Below, one piece after another: positions 18,743 to 29,195 of a stretch of DNA of 64,000 nucleotides; position 1 is the stretch's first letter, and every line of letters begins with the position of its first letter. Source of the stretch: CAVTJL01 sp963828215 (lineage in GTDB: Bacteria > Pseudomonadota > Alphaproteobacteria > Geminicoccales > Geminicoccaceae). A program made the translations under genes and the position numbers. The notes beneath the pieces are model-generated. The model worked only from the letters and a program-made list of their open reading frames with translations. It searched no databases and was not told the DNA's origin. The stretch covers positions 620,001 to 684,000 of the forward strand of contig CAWHFO010000060.1 in assembly GCA_963828215.1 (NCBI GenBank). The letters run 5' to 3'.

Positions 18743-21700
18743 ATGATCCGCAAGATCGCCCTCGGGCTCCTGATCGTCGTGGTCGCCGTCCTCGTCCTGT
18801 TCGGGGCCGCCTTCGCCTATGCGCAGACGCAGCTCGGCAAGGTCGCAGATCTCGGGCCTGATCGAGAGCAAGCTCAGCACGCCGGAGCAGAAGGCCCAGG
18901 TCGAGGGGCTGGCCGGCCTGCTGCCCTTCGACGTCAAGGTCGGCACCTTCCGGCTCTCGGACGCCGAGGGCCCATGGCTCGAGGTCGACAACGCCCGGGT
19001 CACCCTCTCCCCCACCGATCTTCTGGCCGGCCGCATTCTCCTGAAGCAGGTCGGCGCCGACCGGGTGGCCCTGAACCGTCTGCCGCCGAGCCAGCCGGCG
19101 CCGCAGCCGCAGCCCAAGGAGCCGTTCCGGCTGCCGAAGCTTCCCGAGCTGCCCGACAGCCTGCCGACCTTCGCCCTGGACCATCTCTATGTCCACGCGC
19201 TCGAGATCGCAGCACCGGTGCTGGGCCAGGCCGCGACCTTCTCGCTCGACGGCGGGGCGGCCACCAAGGCGGACGGCAAGCAGCTCGATGCCCGGCTCGA
19301 CCTCCAGCGGACCGACCAGAAGACGGCCAGCGTGACACTGGATGCCGGCCTCGATCTCGCCACCAAGGCGCTCGACGTGACGCTGAAGGGCCAAGAGACC
19401 GGCGGCCTTCTGGCGGCCGCGACCCACCGGCCCGAGGCAGGCGATCTCTCTCTCAGCCTGGTCGGCAAGGGTCCCCTCACCGACTGGCAGGCCGACCTCG
19501 ATGTAGACGCCCAGAATCTGGGCAGCCTCAAGAGCCATCTGGCCTTCGGCTATGCCGAGCTGCCACGCCTGGCGCTGACCGGCAGCCTGACCACGGCACC
19601 GGGCGCCCTCCCGGCCGATCTCCAGCCGCTGCTCGGCAACGATGTCGAGCTGGCGGTCCGCCTCCAGCCGACCTCCGGCGACGAGCTGGCGCTCCAGCAG
19701 CTCTCCCTCCAGGCCAAGGGCGTCCAGCTCAGCGGCATCGGGCAAGGCGGCGATCGGCGCCGATACCGTGTCGGGCCGGATCAAGCTCGAGCTGCCCGAC
19801 CTCGGCAATCTCGATGCGCTGGCCAAGGCCAAGCTCGGCGGCAAGGCCACGGCCGAGCTCGTCGCCTCGGGTGCCCTCACCAAGCCGCAGCTCGACCTCA
19901 CGCTGAACGGGCAGGGCATCGCCTTCAACCAGTTCGGCGTCGGCAGCCTGGAAACGGCGCTTCGCGCGGTGCCGCTGGGCTCGCTCGAGCACGGCTATCC
20001 CGGTGCCACGGTCACCGGGCACGGCACGGTCGGCGGCGTCACGCTGATCGGCCAGCCGCTCCGGCCGGAGGATCATCTGACCTTCGACCTCGCCGCCAAG
20101 GCTCCGGCCGAGGGCGAGGTGACGCTGGATCACCTGACGATCGACGGCCAGCACGCCAGCGGTGGCGCTGAGCGGCCAGGTCGACCAGAAGACGCTGGCG
20201 GGCAAGGCCCGCCTGGACGCCAAGGTGCCGGATCTGGCGGCCATGATGGCGGCTCTCGGCCCGCAGGCGCCGGGCCTGCCCCTGGCCGGCAGCGCCGATC
20301 TCGGCGCCGACGTCACCCTCGGCGAGGATGCGAAGCAGCTCGCGGCCGACCTCAAGCTCACCACCAGCGGCCTCGAGGGCCTGCCCAAGGGTGCGGCCGA
20401 GCTGGTCGGCAGCGCCCCGACCCTGACGGCCAAGGTCGACCTCGCCATGGGCGAGGCGGTGGCCGTCCACGATCTCGACCTCAAGGGTGCCGAGGCCAGC
20501 ATCAAGGGCGATGCCAGGCTCGGCCTCGACGACAGGCAGGCCCTGGGCGGCACCCTCCACGTCTCGGTGCCGACGCTGGCACCGCTCTCGGCCTTGGCCG
20601 GGCAGCCCCTTGCCGGCAGCCTCGGCGCCGATCTCTCCCTGGGCGGCACGCTGCCGGCACCCGACGTCAGGCTCGAGGCGGCGGTCGACGGGCTCGAGGC
20701 GGCCGGGAAGAAAATTCGACAAGGTGACGCTCACGGCCACCGCCGCCGGTCCGACCGACCGGCTCAAGTGGCGATGTGAAGCTCGTCACGACCGAGCCCG
20801 CCGGCAGCCTGGCCCTGGCCACGCGCTACACGCTCGACGGCAAGCTGCTGACGCTCTCCGGGCTGTCGCTCACCGGCCCAAAGACAAAGATCGGCGGCGA
20901 CGTGAAGGTCGACCTCGCCACGACCCGCGCCACGGGGCAGCTCCAGGGCGCGGTCGACGATCTGGCCGCCCTCCAGCCCTGGCATCAGCAGGCGGGCCTC
21001 ACGGGCGCGGTGCAGCTCCAGGCGACGCTGGCCACCCCGGGCGATCGCCAGGATGCGACCGTCCATGTCGATGCGAAGAACATCGCCGGCAGCTTCGGGG
21101 CGATCGGCGCCGTCACGCTCGACGCCTCGGGCACGGACCTGCGCGGCAAGCCCAGCGTCCAGGCCGACGCCAAGCTCACCGGCTTCGCCCAGCCGACCCT
21201 GGCGGTCGAGCAGGCGACGGTCAGCGCCGCCGGGCCGATCACCGACCTGCAGCTCGCCCTTGCTGCCAAGGGCGTGCAACAGGCGCAGCCCTTCGACGTT
21301 CAGGCCAAGGCCGACGCCTCGGTGCTGGGCGACCGGAAGAGCGTGACGCTTCAGGAGCTGACCGGGCGCTATCAGGGCCAGGCCATCAAGCTCCGCCAGC
21401 CGGCCAAGCTGGTGCTCGACAAGGGCACGCTCGATCTCGACACGCTCGACCTCGTGGTCGGCGACGCGGGCATCCGCGCCAATGGCCGCCTCGGCGGCGG
21501 CCGCGTGCGCGCCGATCTGACCCTGGCACCGTCGCCGCTATCGACCTTTGCGGCGTTCGGGGGCCCCCCGATCGCCGGCACCGCGAGCGGCACCCTCAGC
21601 GTCACCGGGTCCGCCGCGGCCCCGGACGCCACGCTGCATCTCACCGTCGACAAGCTCCAGCCGGCCAGTGGCTTCGGGCTCAAGAGCATGAAGCCGTTGG

Positions 21701-23205
21701 CCGTCGATGTGCAGGCCCAGCTCGCCGCCGGGCGGAAGCTCACGGTCGCGGCTCAGCTCCAGAAGCTCAGCAAGGGGCCGTTCACGGCCACGGCGACCCT
21801 GCCGCTCCGACTGTCGCTCCAACCTTTCGCCTTCAGCCTGCCGCCGACGGCGCCGCTCGAGGCACGGCTCCAGGGCAAAGCCGATCTGGGGGAGCTGGCG
21901 GGTCTGGCCCAGCTCGATGGCCAGCGCGTGGCCGGGGCGTTGGACACGAACCTCGGGATCGGCGGCAGCCTCGCCGCGCCGAGCGTCAACGGCACCCTCG
22001 GCATCGCCAACGGGCTCGTCGAGGACAGCATCAGCGGCGCCATGCTGCGCAATCTCCAGCTCAAGATCGCGGGTCAGGGCGACAAGATCGTCATCCAGCA
22101 GCTCACGGCGCGGGACCGGGGCAGCGGCACGCTCTCCGGCAAGGGTCAGGTCGAGTTGGCAGGGATGGGCCTCGGCAGGCTCGGCCTGGGCCTCGACCTC
22201 AAGAATATGCAGCTTCTCAACGACGAGTACGGCACGGCCTCGATCTCTGGTCAGATCGGGCTCAATGGCACCCTCGCGGCCCTCAAGGTCGACGGCAAGC
22301 TGAGGGTCGATCGGGCGGATCTGAATGTGCCGAGCAAGATCACCTCGGCACCGCCGACGCTCGATCCACAGCAGATCTATGCGCCCGGCATGGCGCCCAC
22401 ACCACCCAAGCCGCCGTCTGCCGCGCCGGGCCGCATAGCGCTCGATCTCAAGGTCGACATGCCCGAGAAGGTGTTCATTCGCGGCCGCGGCCTCGATGCC
22501 GAGTGGGGGGGCAGCCTCAGGGTCTCGGGCACGGCCGCGGCGCCGGTGATCGTCGGCACGATCGCCGTGCGGCGCGGCTTCCTCGATTTCCTCGACCGGC
22601 GCTTTGTCCTGGCGGACAGCACGATCAGCTTCACGGGCGGGCAGCCGCCCGTGCCCGATCTCGCCATCAAGGCCGTGGCCGACGCGCCGAGCCTTCGGGC
22701 GACGGTGCAGGTCACCGGACCGGCGAGCAAGCCGGTGATCGCGCTGTCGAGCGAGCCCGTCCTTCCGCAGGACGAGATCCTCTCCCAGCTGCTCTTCAGG
22801 CGGGATACCGCCTCGATCACCCCGCTCCAAGGGGTCCAGCTGGCCAGCGCCGTGGCCACCCTGCAGGGCAGCGGCGTCGATGTATTGGGCAAGCTGAGGA
22901 GCCTGACCGGTCTCGACACGCTGAGCGTCGGCGGCGGCTCGACCAGCGGCTCGACCAGCGGCTCGAATGGCGGCACCACGAGCGTCGGCGGCCCGACCGG
23001 CGGCGGCTCGAACGACAACGGCACCAGCCTGACCGCGGGCAAATACATCTCGGACAAGGTCTTTGTTCAGGTGCAGAAGGGAATGACGCCGCAAAGCGGT
23101 CAGGCGCAGGTCGAGGTGGAGCTGACCCCCAGCGTCTCCGCCTCGACCAATGTCACCGAGACCGGGCAGAGCGGCGTCAGCCTGCAGTGGAAGCACGATT
23201 ACTGA
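18743..23205 (+). CDS. tamB: Translocation and assembly module protein TamB (five frameshifts in this sequence)
   Basis: Very long periplasm-spanning AsmA/TamB-like protein of about 1,485 residues once repaired. It starts MIRKIALGLLIVVVAVLVL (signal anchor), contains long beta-helical repeats and ends with the DUF490 domain (LDFLDRRFVLADSTISFTGG ... SLQWKHDY). The frame breaks near 18841, 19738, 20158, 20709 and 20770. Deleting one base at each site (for example one A from AAAA at 20709) rejoins good homologous protein on both sides. All five are insertions, so sequencing error is more likely than decay. A Ser/Gly/Thr-rich spacer (about 22930-23030) interrupts the C-terminal domain. It pairs with tamA. 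Confidence 0.88.
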
Positions 23206-23269
23206 TAGAAAGGCCGCCCTGATCGCGGCGGCGGGCGGAGCGGGCCAGACGAACGGACGAGACGCATCC

Positions 23270-24144
23270 ATGGCGACGCGCACGACACCGCGGCCACAGG
23301 GCCCCGCTGCCGACCGGCCGGCCGCAGCGCCGCGCTGGCGGCTGGACGGCGACCGGAGCACCTTCGGCACCTTCTGGGACCTCAATCTGATCGGGCTCTG
23401 GACCCTCTACCTCAAGGAGGTCCGCCGGTTCGTCAGGGTCTGGACCCAGACGCTGATGGCGCCGATCATCACCACCCTCGTCTTCCTCGCCATCTTCACG
23501 CTGGCGCTGGGCGGCGCCACCCGAACCGTCGAGGGCGTGCCCTATCTCCTGTTCCTGGGCCCGGGTCTCGTCATGATGACCATCGTCCAGAACGCCTTCG
23601 CCAACACCTCCTCCTCCCTCGCCATCGCCAAGGTCCAGGGCAACATCGTCGACTATCTGATGCCGCCCCTCTCGGCGGGCGAGCTTCTGTTCGGGCTGAC
23701 GATGGGGGGCGTCACGCGGGGGGCGATGGTCGGCGTCGCGGTCTGGCTGGCCATGCTGCCCTTCGTGCCGATGGCCCCGCTCCATCCCTGGCTGATCGCC
23801 TATTTCGCGCTGACCGCCTCGCTGATGCTGGCGCTGCTCGGCACGCTGGGTGCCCTCTGGGCCGAGAAGTTCGACCAGCTGGCGGCGGTGACCAACTTCG
23901 TCATCACCCCGCTTTCCTTCCTGTCGGGCACCTTCTATTCGATCGGCCAGCTGCCGCCGCCGTTCCATCTCCTGGCGCGTGCTCAACCCCTTCTTCTACA
24001 TGATCGACGGCATCCGCTACGGCTTCACCGGCCATGCCGACGGAAACGTCGTGGTGGGCGTTGCTGGTTTTGGCTCTCGTGAACGCGGCGCTTTGGACCT
24101 TTGCCCTGCGCCTGCTGCGGATAGGCTACAAGCTCAAAGCCTGA
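23270..24144 (+). CDS. ABC-2 type transporter permease (two frameshifts)
   Basis: Integral membrane subunit of an ABC-2 exporter (YadH/NodJ-like), about 290 residues after repair with six membrane helices: TLMAPIITTLVFLAIFTLAL, LFLGPGLVMMTIVQNAFANT, and so on to the conserved NPFFYMIDGIRYGFTG. The frame breaks near 23978 and again near 24061. Removing one G at the second site gives LVLALVNAALWTFALRLLRI and then GYKLKA and a stop at 24144, the usual C-terminus. No ATP-binding subunit is adjacent. It precedes argD by 73 bases, an order I associate with alphaproteobacteria from general knowledge. Confidence 0.85.
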
Positions 24145-24217
24145 CACGCCGCGCCGGACCGTCCGCGCGGCGTCGATCTGTTGTCGGGCCGACCGCCGAA
24201 CCGAGGCCAAGGGCTCC

Positions 24218-25403
24218 ATGAGAAACGCACAGATCTCCTCCCTGTTGCCGGTCTACAAGCGCATCGACATCACATTCGAGCGCGGCGAGGGCTCCTGGCT
24301 GATCGACAAGGCCGGCCGACGCTATCTCGACTTCGGCAGCGGCATCGCCGTCACCGGGCTCGGGCACGGCCATCCGCACCTCGTGCAGGCCCTGCAGGAC
24401 CAGGCGGCCAAGCTCTGGCACGTCTCCAACCTCTTCCGCATCGAGCCGCTCGAGCGCATGGCCGACCGGCTGGTGGCCCACAGCTTCGCCGAGACGGTCT
24501 TCGCCTGCAACTCGGGGGCGGAGGCGATGGAGGCCTGCATCAAGATGGCGCGGCGCTTCCACTTCGCGGCCGGCCGGCCCGAGCGCAACCGCATCATCAC
24601 CTTCGAGGGCGCCTTCCACGGCCGCACCATGGCCACCATCTCGGCCGCGGGCGGCAAGAAGCTGACGGAGGGCTTCGAGCCCCTGCTCGACGGCTTCGAC
24701 CACGTGCCCTTCGCCGATCTCGAGGCGGTCCGGGCCGCCATCACCGAGCGCACCGCCGCCATCATGATCGAGCCGATCCAGGGCGAGGGCGGCATCCGGC
24801 CGGTGACCGATGATTGGCTGCACGGCCTGAGAGCGCTCTGCGACGAGCACGACATCCTGCTGATCTTCGACGAGGTGCAGTGCGGCGTCGGCCGTACCGG
24901 CCACCTTTTCGCGCATCAGGCGGCCGGCGTCGTTCCCGACATCATGGGGCTCGCCAAGGGCCTGGGTGGCGGCTTTCCGATCGGCGCCTGCCTCGCCACG
25001 GGCAGGGCCGCCTCGGGCATGACCCAGTCGACGCACGGCTCGACCTTCGGCGGCAACCCGCTCGCCACGGCCGTCGCCAACGCCGTCCTCGACGTCATGC
25101 TGGCCGAGGGCTTCCTCGACACGGTCAAGAGCCGCGGGCGCCTATCTGCGCGGCCGGGTCGACGAGATCGCGGCCCGCCATCCGCAGGCGATCGTCGAGG
25201 TCCGGGGCGCCGGCCTGATGCTCGGCCTCAAGACCGTCGCCACCAACACCGACGTCGCGGCCGCGCTCCGCGACATCGGCCTCATCACCGTGCCGGCGGC
25301 CGACAATGTGGTCCGTCTGCTGCCGCCGCTGACGATCAGCGAGGCGGAGATCGACCAGGCCTGCGGCATGCTGGCCGAGGCCTGCCGCGCGAAGGCCGCC
25401 TGA
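24218..25403 (+). CDS. argD: Acetylornithine aminotransferase (one frameshift)
   Basis: PLP-dependent class III aminotransferase of arginine biosynthesis, about 394 residues after repair. Visible are the FGSGIAVTGLGHGHP opening, the NSGAEAMEACIKMARR cofactor-phosphate site, the FDEVQCGVGRTG aspartate, and the catalytic lysine in MGLAKGLGGGFPIGA. The frame breaks at about 25136. Removing one G from the GGG run gives SRGAYLRGRVDEIAARHPQA and continues to the natural end ACRAKAA at 25403. The last 135 bases are repeated at 27498-27632, so this gene's 3' end is the left border of a 2.1 kb islet. The order argD-islet-...-argF replaces the usual argD-argF neighbourhood. Confidence 0.92.
25269..25403 (+). 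repeat. Left copy of 135-bp direct repeat (3' end of argD)
   Basis: The last 135 bases of argD match 27498-27632 with 5 mismatches by my manual alignment (about 96% identity). The encoded ends differ by a single residue (Gly in ACGML versus Asp in ACDML). Both copies end in the argD stop codon. Repeats of a gene's 3' end on both sides of foreign DNA are the classic footprint of an element that integrates into the end of a gene and regenerates it. Confidence 0.9.
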
Positions 25404-25413
25404 GCCCACATCC

Positions 25414-25466
25414 CCTCGCTCAGTGGTGGCTGCGCACAGGCCGGAGCCAGTCGCCACCGAGCGAGG
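25414..25466. other. Strong imperfect hairpin just after the argD stop
   Basis: The left arm CCTCGCTC-AGT-GGTGGC (25414-25430) pairs with GCCACCGAGCGAGG (25453-25466): 14 paired bases with a 3-base bulge and a loop of about 22 bases. It lies 10 bases past the argD stop at the islet's left edge. It could be a transcription terminator, although no T-run follows, or a structured end of the inserted element. Confidence 0.45.
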
Positions 25467-26248
25467 TGGGCGGCAGGTGCGGCAGCATCTCGCGGCGTCA
25501 CTTTTAGCGGGGTGGGCGAGACAGGCGAGGGTGGTCCGGTCTATAGCTCGCCGTTAGCGAGCGGAGATGTAGCCGGCCCATTGAGCGGGTGAACAATGGC
25601 TAAACCGGCCGCGCCCGAAAGTCGGCACGACATGACGTTCGCTCAGGCCGAGGGCGCGGAACCGCTGCCGTCGCCGCTGCAACCCCAAGAGATTGCCGAG
25701 GGGGCTGCGCGCGGAACTGTGGGCGCTCGTATACCGATCCTTATTACATAATATCAAAGTAGATAATTGGATTGAACGAGGGGTTCCTTATATATATATG
25801 GGCCTTGGCATCAGGCTCTGACTGATTTATGGATCTTCCCTTTGCAAGAGCCAATAGATGAATTCTCTGGCAAGTTGAATGTATGGGAGCAGAGGCTGAA
25901 AAGTACCTTTATATCAGGTAATTATTTAGAAGTCTATGGAGTTATGCAGCGGTTGATACGAGCGAGACCGTTTCTCACGGAAATTAATTCTTCCGATATA
26001 GAGCAAGTTCTTAGGCGCTACCAAGTGGGCTACACTATTGTAGATGAGCGGACCTTCTTTCCGGTCTCCTCGTCGGAGGAAGCCGATGCCGTGAAGGACG
26101 CACTGACGACGCTAGCTGGGAGCGAATTCGGGGGAGCGCGAAGCCACCTGATTTCGGCCGCCGAGGCGTTTGGTAGCGCCGACAATGTGGGGGCGGTTAG
26201 GGAGGCAATCCATGTCGTGGAGAGCGTGGCGTGTATCCTGGCTCCTAG

Positions 26249-27192
26249 GGTCTGTACCCAATCAACACCTTGCGTAGCAGGGCGTGAATGCGGTTTAAGC
26301 GGCACATGCTGAGCGGCCGGGAGGAGGAGCATGGCGGTGTTTTGGCTGGACGATGGGGCATGGGCGGTGATCGAGCCGTTGCTGCCGAGGAATCAGCCGG
26401 GGGCACGTCGGGTCGACGATCGGCGCGTCATCAGCGGCATTGTCCACGTGCTGCGCTCGGGCTGCCGGTGGCGCGACACGCCGCGCGACTACGGCCCCTA
26501 CACGACCATCTACAACCGCTTCAATCGCCTCGGTGGCCTCCTGGCCACCGCTCCTTTGGAGATCGGATCAGCCGTCTGCTGACGGCTGATGGTCACGGCG
26601 GCGGATCTGGCAGCGGCTGCTCGACGCCCTGACCCGGGCCGGCGCGATCGGCAAGAGCGTCGCCATCGACAGCAGCTACGTCAAAGCCCACCGCTCGGCG
26701 GCCGGCGGAAAAGGGGGGCCAAGGCGCAGGCCATCGGCGTCTCGCGCGGCGGCCGGACGACCAAGATCCACCTCGCCACGGACCTTCTCGGCCGCCCGAT
26801 CGCCCTCCATCTGACGCCAGGCAATGTGGCCGACATCCGCGCCGCCCCGGCCGTGCTCGGCCGCCGTCGGCCACTTCACCCGGCTGATCGCCGACCGCGG
26901 CTACGACGCCGACAGCCTGCGCCGCGATCTTGTGGCCACCGGCCAACGGCCCGTCATCCCGGGACGGATCAATCGAAAGCGTCCCGTCCGCCACGACGAG
27001 CAGGTCTATCGCGAGCGCTGGAGGATCGAGGCCACGGTGTGCAGGCTCAAGGACTTCCGCCGCGTCGCCACCCGCGAAGCCAGCCCTCGGGCCGGCGAAG
27101 CCGGACCCGGGGGACAAGCTCGCCGCCAACTTCCTCTCGACCGTCACCCTCGCCGCAATCACAGCATTCTGGGTGTGATTGAGTCCAGACCC
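26249..27192 (+). mobile_element. IS5-family insertion sequence (IS427/IS1031-like), 944 bp
   Basis: The left end GGGTCTGTACCCAATCAACA and the right end (reverse complement GGGTCTGGACTCAATCACAC) are imperfect terminal inverted repeats. The dinucleotide TA flanks both sides (26247-26248 and 27193-27194), matching the TA target duplication known for the IS427 subgroup. Excising the element restores the reading frame of the host AbiJ-like gene across the junction, which confirms the borders. The internal transposase is broken. Confidence 0.8.
26331..27178 (+). pseudogene. IS5-family transposase, frameshifted
   Basis: The N-terminal part, 26331-26582, reads MAVFWLDDGAWAVIEPLLPR, then RSGCRWRDTPRDYGPYTTIY and NRFNR, the DUF4096-like first half of IS427-type transposases. 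The DDE half follows in other frames: GKSVAIDSSYVKAHRSAAGG, GRTTKIHLATDLLGRPIAL and LIADRGYDADSLRRDL, then NRKRPVRHDEQVYRERWRIE, ending AANFLSTVTLAAITAFWV. IS427 elements naturally use two overlapping frames, but at least three breaks are needed here, so it is probably dead or error-affected. Confidence 0.8.
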
Positions 27193-27497
27193 TAAAGCAA
27201 GCACATTGGCACCAGCGCTCCGGGCACTCGAGGAGGGAGGCCTTCGAATCCACCCGGCTCTCAAGGAAGGGATTTCGGCAAGGTGTACGGCTACACGAGC
27301 AATCAGCAGGGTATTCGGCACGCTCTTCTCGACCAGAAGGAGGTCCAAGTCGACGAGACTGACGCCCGCTTTATGATCGGGGCGTGTGCCTCGTTCGTCA
27401 GCTATCTAATCGGGAAGGCTCGCCGAGCGAGCCTTCTAACGCAGGCGACGGCGGCCGGGCGAGGCCCATAGCCTGCGCCCTCGCTCGCCGCACCTCG

Positions 27498-27632
27498 CGC
27501 GACATCGGCCTCATCACCGTGCCGGCGGCCGACAATGTGGTGCGTCTCCTGCCGCCGCTGACGATCAGCGAGGCGGAGATCGACCAGGCCTGCGACATGC
27601 TGGCCGAGGCCTGCCGAGCCAAGGCCGCCTGA
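27498..27632 (+). repeat. Right copy of the argD 3'-end direct repeat
   Basis: Second copy of the final 135 bases of argD, encoding DIGLITVPAADNVVRLLPPL through to ACRAKAA and stop. It has no argD 5' part. The open frame continues upstream only into islet sequence. It probably marks the original argD/downstream junction, with the left copy brought by the incoming DNA, or the reverse. The four silent differences and one missense difference mean the copies did not arise by a very recent duplication of one sequence, unless some differences are sequence errors. Confidence 0.85.
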
Positions 27633-27833
27633 CGGGTCGGAGGCGCCTCCGGAACACCGGCGCGTCGGCGGCGAGGAGGCAGGGTGGAAGGGCGCCGGCT
27701 CCGCCCGCTCGGCACATTTGCCCGCTACTGCGGCGGGAATGAGCTTTCATCCTGAGGCGGTCCCGCTAACCTGCCCGCAGATCGCGGTGTCTCCGCGAGG
27801 AGTATCGTGCCCGACGGGCAGGGAGGAGCGTCG

Positions 27834-29195
27834 ATGCGGCGGCGGTGGACCTGCGGTGCCGGAGGGCGATCGTCACGCCCCCCTCTTGTCTTGATCGGCG
27901 TCCTTCTATTGGCGCTCGCCTTTCCGCGGGCGGCGATGGCCGCGCGCTGGGTCGAGCCCTACGACTTCCCGATCAGGAATGCGCTGGCTGCGACGGTGAT
28001 CGGCACGCCGGCGGAGGTGAGGGTCAAGCTCCCGGAGCTCGTGCGCAACCGCAATTTCTATACCGACGCGATCCGCGTCTTTCCCGACCGTCATTTGCCG
28101 CCGGTGCTCTGGTACAACGATGAAGGACTGGGCTACGGGGTCGTCTATCAGGACCATCCAGCACCCCTGGTGGTGCTGATCGCGGGCACCGGCGCCGCCT
28201 TCAACTCCGCCAAGATGCGCCTGCTCGCCGCAGCGCTCTATGCGGCGGGCTTCCATGTGCTGGGGCTGCCCTCGCCGACCTTCCCCAACTTCATCGTCAC
28301 CGCCTCGACGACCTCGGTTCCCGGCCAGATGCGTGACGATGCGAGCGACCTCTACCACGCGCTCGAGCTGATCTTGCCGCGCGTGAGGAGGCGGGTGCCC
28401 GTCACCGAGCTCTATCTGACGGGCTACAGCCTGGGCGGCATGAACGCGGCCTTCGTCGCTGCGCAGGACGCTCGGGAGCACCGCTTCGGCTTCAAGCGCG
28501 TCCTCCTGCTCAACCCACCGGTCTCGCTGTTCAGCTCGATCCGCATCCTGGATGCGATGCTCGACGAGGGCGTCGCCGCGGACCCGGCCGCGTCCCGACT
28601 CTTCATCCAGAGCATCTTCGATGCCTTCAGCAGCCTCCAGAGGAGCGGCGAGGAGATCGACCTCAGCGGCGACTTCCTCTACCGCGCCTACCGCGAGCGG
28701 CAACCGACCGACTTTACGCTGAGAATGCTCATCGGGCTGTCCTTTCGTCTGTCGTCGAACAGCCTCGCCTTCATCTCTGACGTCATGACCCGCTCCGGCT
28801 ACATCGTCGGGCGGCCGGCCGAGCTGACGCCGACGACGTCGCTCACACCCTACTTCATCGTCGGTCAGCGCCGCTCCTTCGAGGACTATTTCGACGGGCT
28901 CTATCTGCCCTTCTTCCAGAAGCGCGAGCCCGGCCTGACCCGCGACGGGGCGATCCACGACGCGAGCCTGAAGCCGCTCGAGGGCTTCATCCGCTCCGAC
29001 CGCGAGATGGGCCTCATCACCAATGCCGACGACATCATCCTCGCCAAGGGCGAGCTCGACTATCTGACCGGGCTGTTCGGTGACCGCGCGGTGATCTTTC
29101 CCTATGGCGGGCACTGCGGGAACTATGGCGAAAGGCAGTTCCTGGAGGCGTTCGTCGGCTTCTTCGGCGGCCATCTCGCCGGAGGTCCGTCGTGA
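27834..29195 (+). CDS. Secreted alpha/beta hydrolase-fold protein, MlaA-linked
   Basis: 453-residue protein with a signal peptide (VLLLALAFPRAAMAA) and an alpha/beta hydrolase core. The nucleophile elbow is TGYSLGGMNAAF; a possible acid and the histidine lie in KGELDYLTG and YGGHCGNYG. I do not recognise a characterised homologue; lipase or phospholipase-like activity is inference from the fold and from the next gene. An excellent Shine-Dalgarno (GGGAGGAG, 27821-27828) fixes the ATG at 27834. It overlaps the GTG of mlaA by 4 bases, so the two are translationally coupled and may act together on outer-membrane phospholipid. Confidence 0.75.
   Translation: MRRRWTCGAGGRSSRPPLVLIGVLLLALAFPRAAMAARWVEPYDFPIRNALAATVIGTPAEVRVKLPELVRNRNFYTDAIRVFPDRHLPPVLWYNDEGLGYGVVYQDHPAPLVVLIAGTGAAFNSAKMRLLAAALYAAGFHVLGLPSPTFPNFIVTASTTSVPGQMRDDASDLYHALELILPRVRRRVPVTELYLTGYSLGGMNAAFVAAQDAREHRFGFKRVLLLNPPVSLFSSIRILDAMLDEGVAADPAASRLFIQSIFDAFSSLQRSGEEIDLSGDFLYRAYRERQPTDFTLRMLIGLSFRLSSNSLAFISDVMTRSGYIVGRPAELTPTTSLTPYFIVGQRRSFEDYFDGLYLPFFQKREPGLTRDGAIHDASLKPLEGFIRSDREMGLITNADDIILAKGELDYLTGLFGDRAVIFPYGGHCGNYGERQFLEAFVGFFGGHLAGGPS

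Larger units (their letters stand above)
25596..27471 (+). pseudogene. AbiJ-NTD4/HEPN-like gene, frameshifted and split by an IS element
   Basis: The N-terminus (ATG 25596, or 25632 for MTFAQAEGAEPLPSPLQ) reads on, after removing one G near 25690, into LRAELWALVYRSLLHN and then YGPWHQALTDLWIFPLQ and DEFSGKLNVWEQRLK. The middle part is the open frame ending GAVREAIHVVESVACILAP at 26248. After the IS the same frame resumes (KASTLAPALRALEEGG) and, after a +2 shift near 27270, gives GKVYGYTSNQQGIRHALL and DARFMIGACASFVSYLIGKA. I recognise the layout and the YGYTS..GIRHALL motif from AbiJ N-terminal-domain-4/HEPN proteins linked to abortive infection. This is recall, not a search. The gene is inactive as it stands. 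Confidence 0.6.
25404..27497. other. Inserted islet between the two argD 3' ends
   Basis: This 2.1 kb segment separates the two argD 3'-end repeats. It differs from the backbone by a distinctly AT-rich core (about 25740-26000, including a run of TA dinucleotides at 25790-25798). It holds one gene, an AbiJ-NTD4/HEPN-like reading frame, and one IS5-family insertion inside that gene. No integrase, recombinase or tRNA is visible, so if the islet was inserted by a recombinase, that enzyme is elsewhere or lost. The first 190 bases (25404-25595) contain a strong hairpin and no convincing gene. Confidence 0.7.

Noticed and set aside
18743..25403. Programmed ribosomal frameshifting in tamB, the ABC permease and argD
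   Set aside because: No slippery heptamer plus pseudoknot pattern is shared, the sites differ, and many unrelated genes in the window show the same single-base insertions. Sequence error is simpler.
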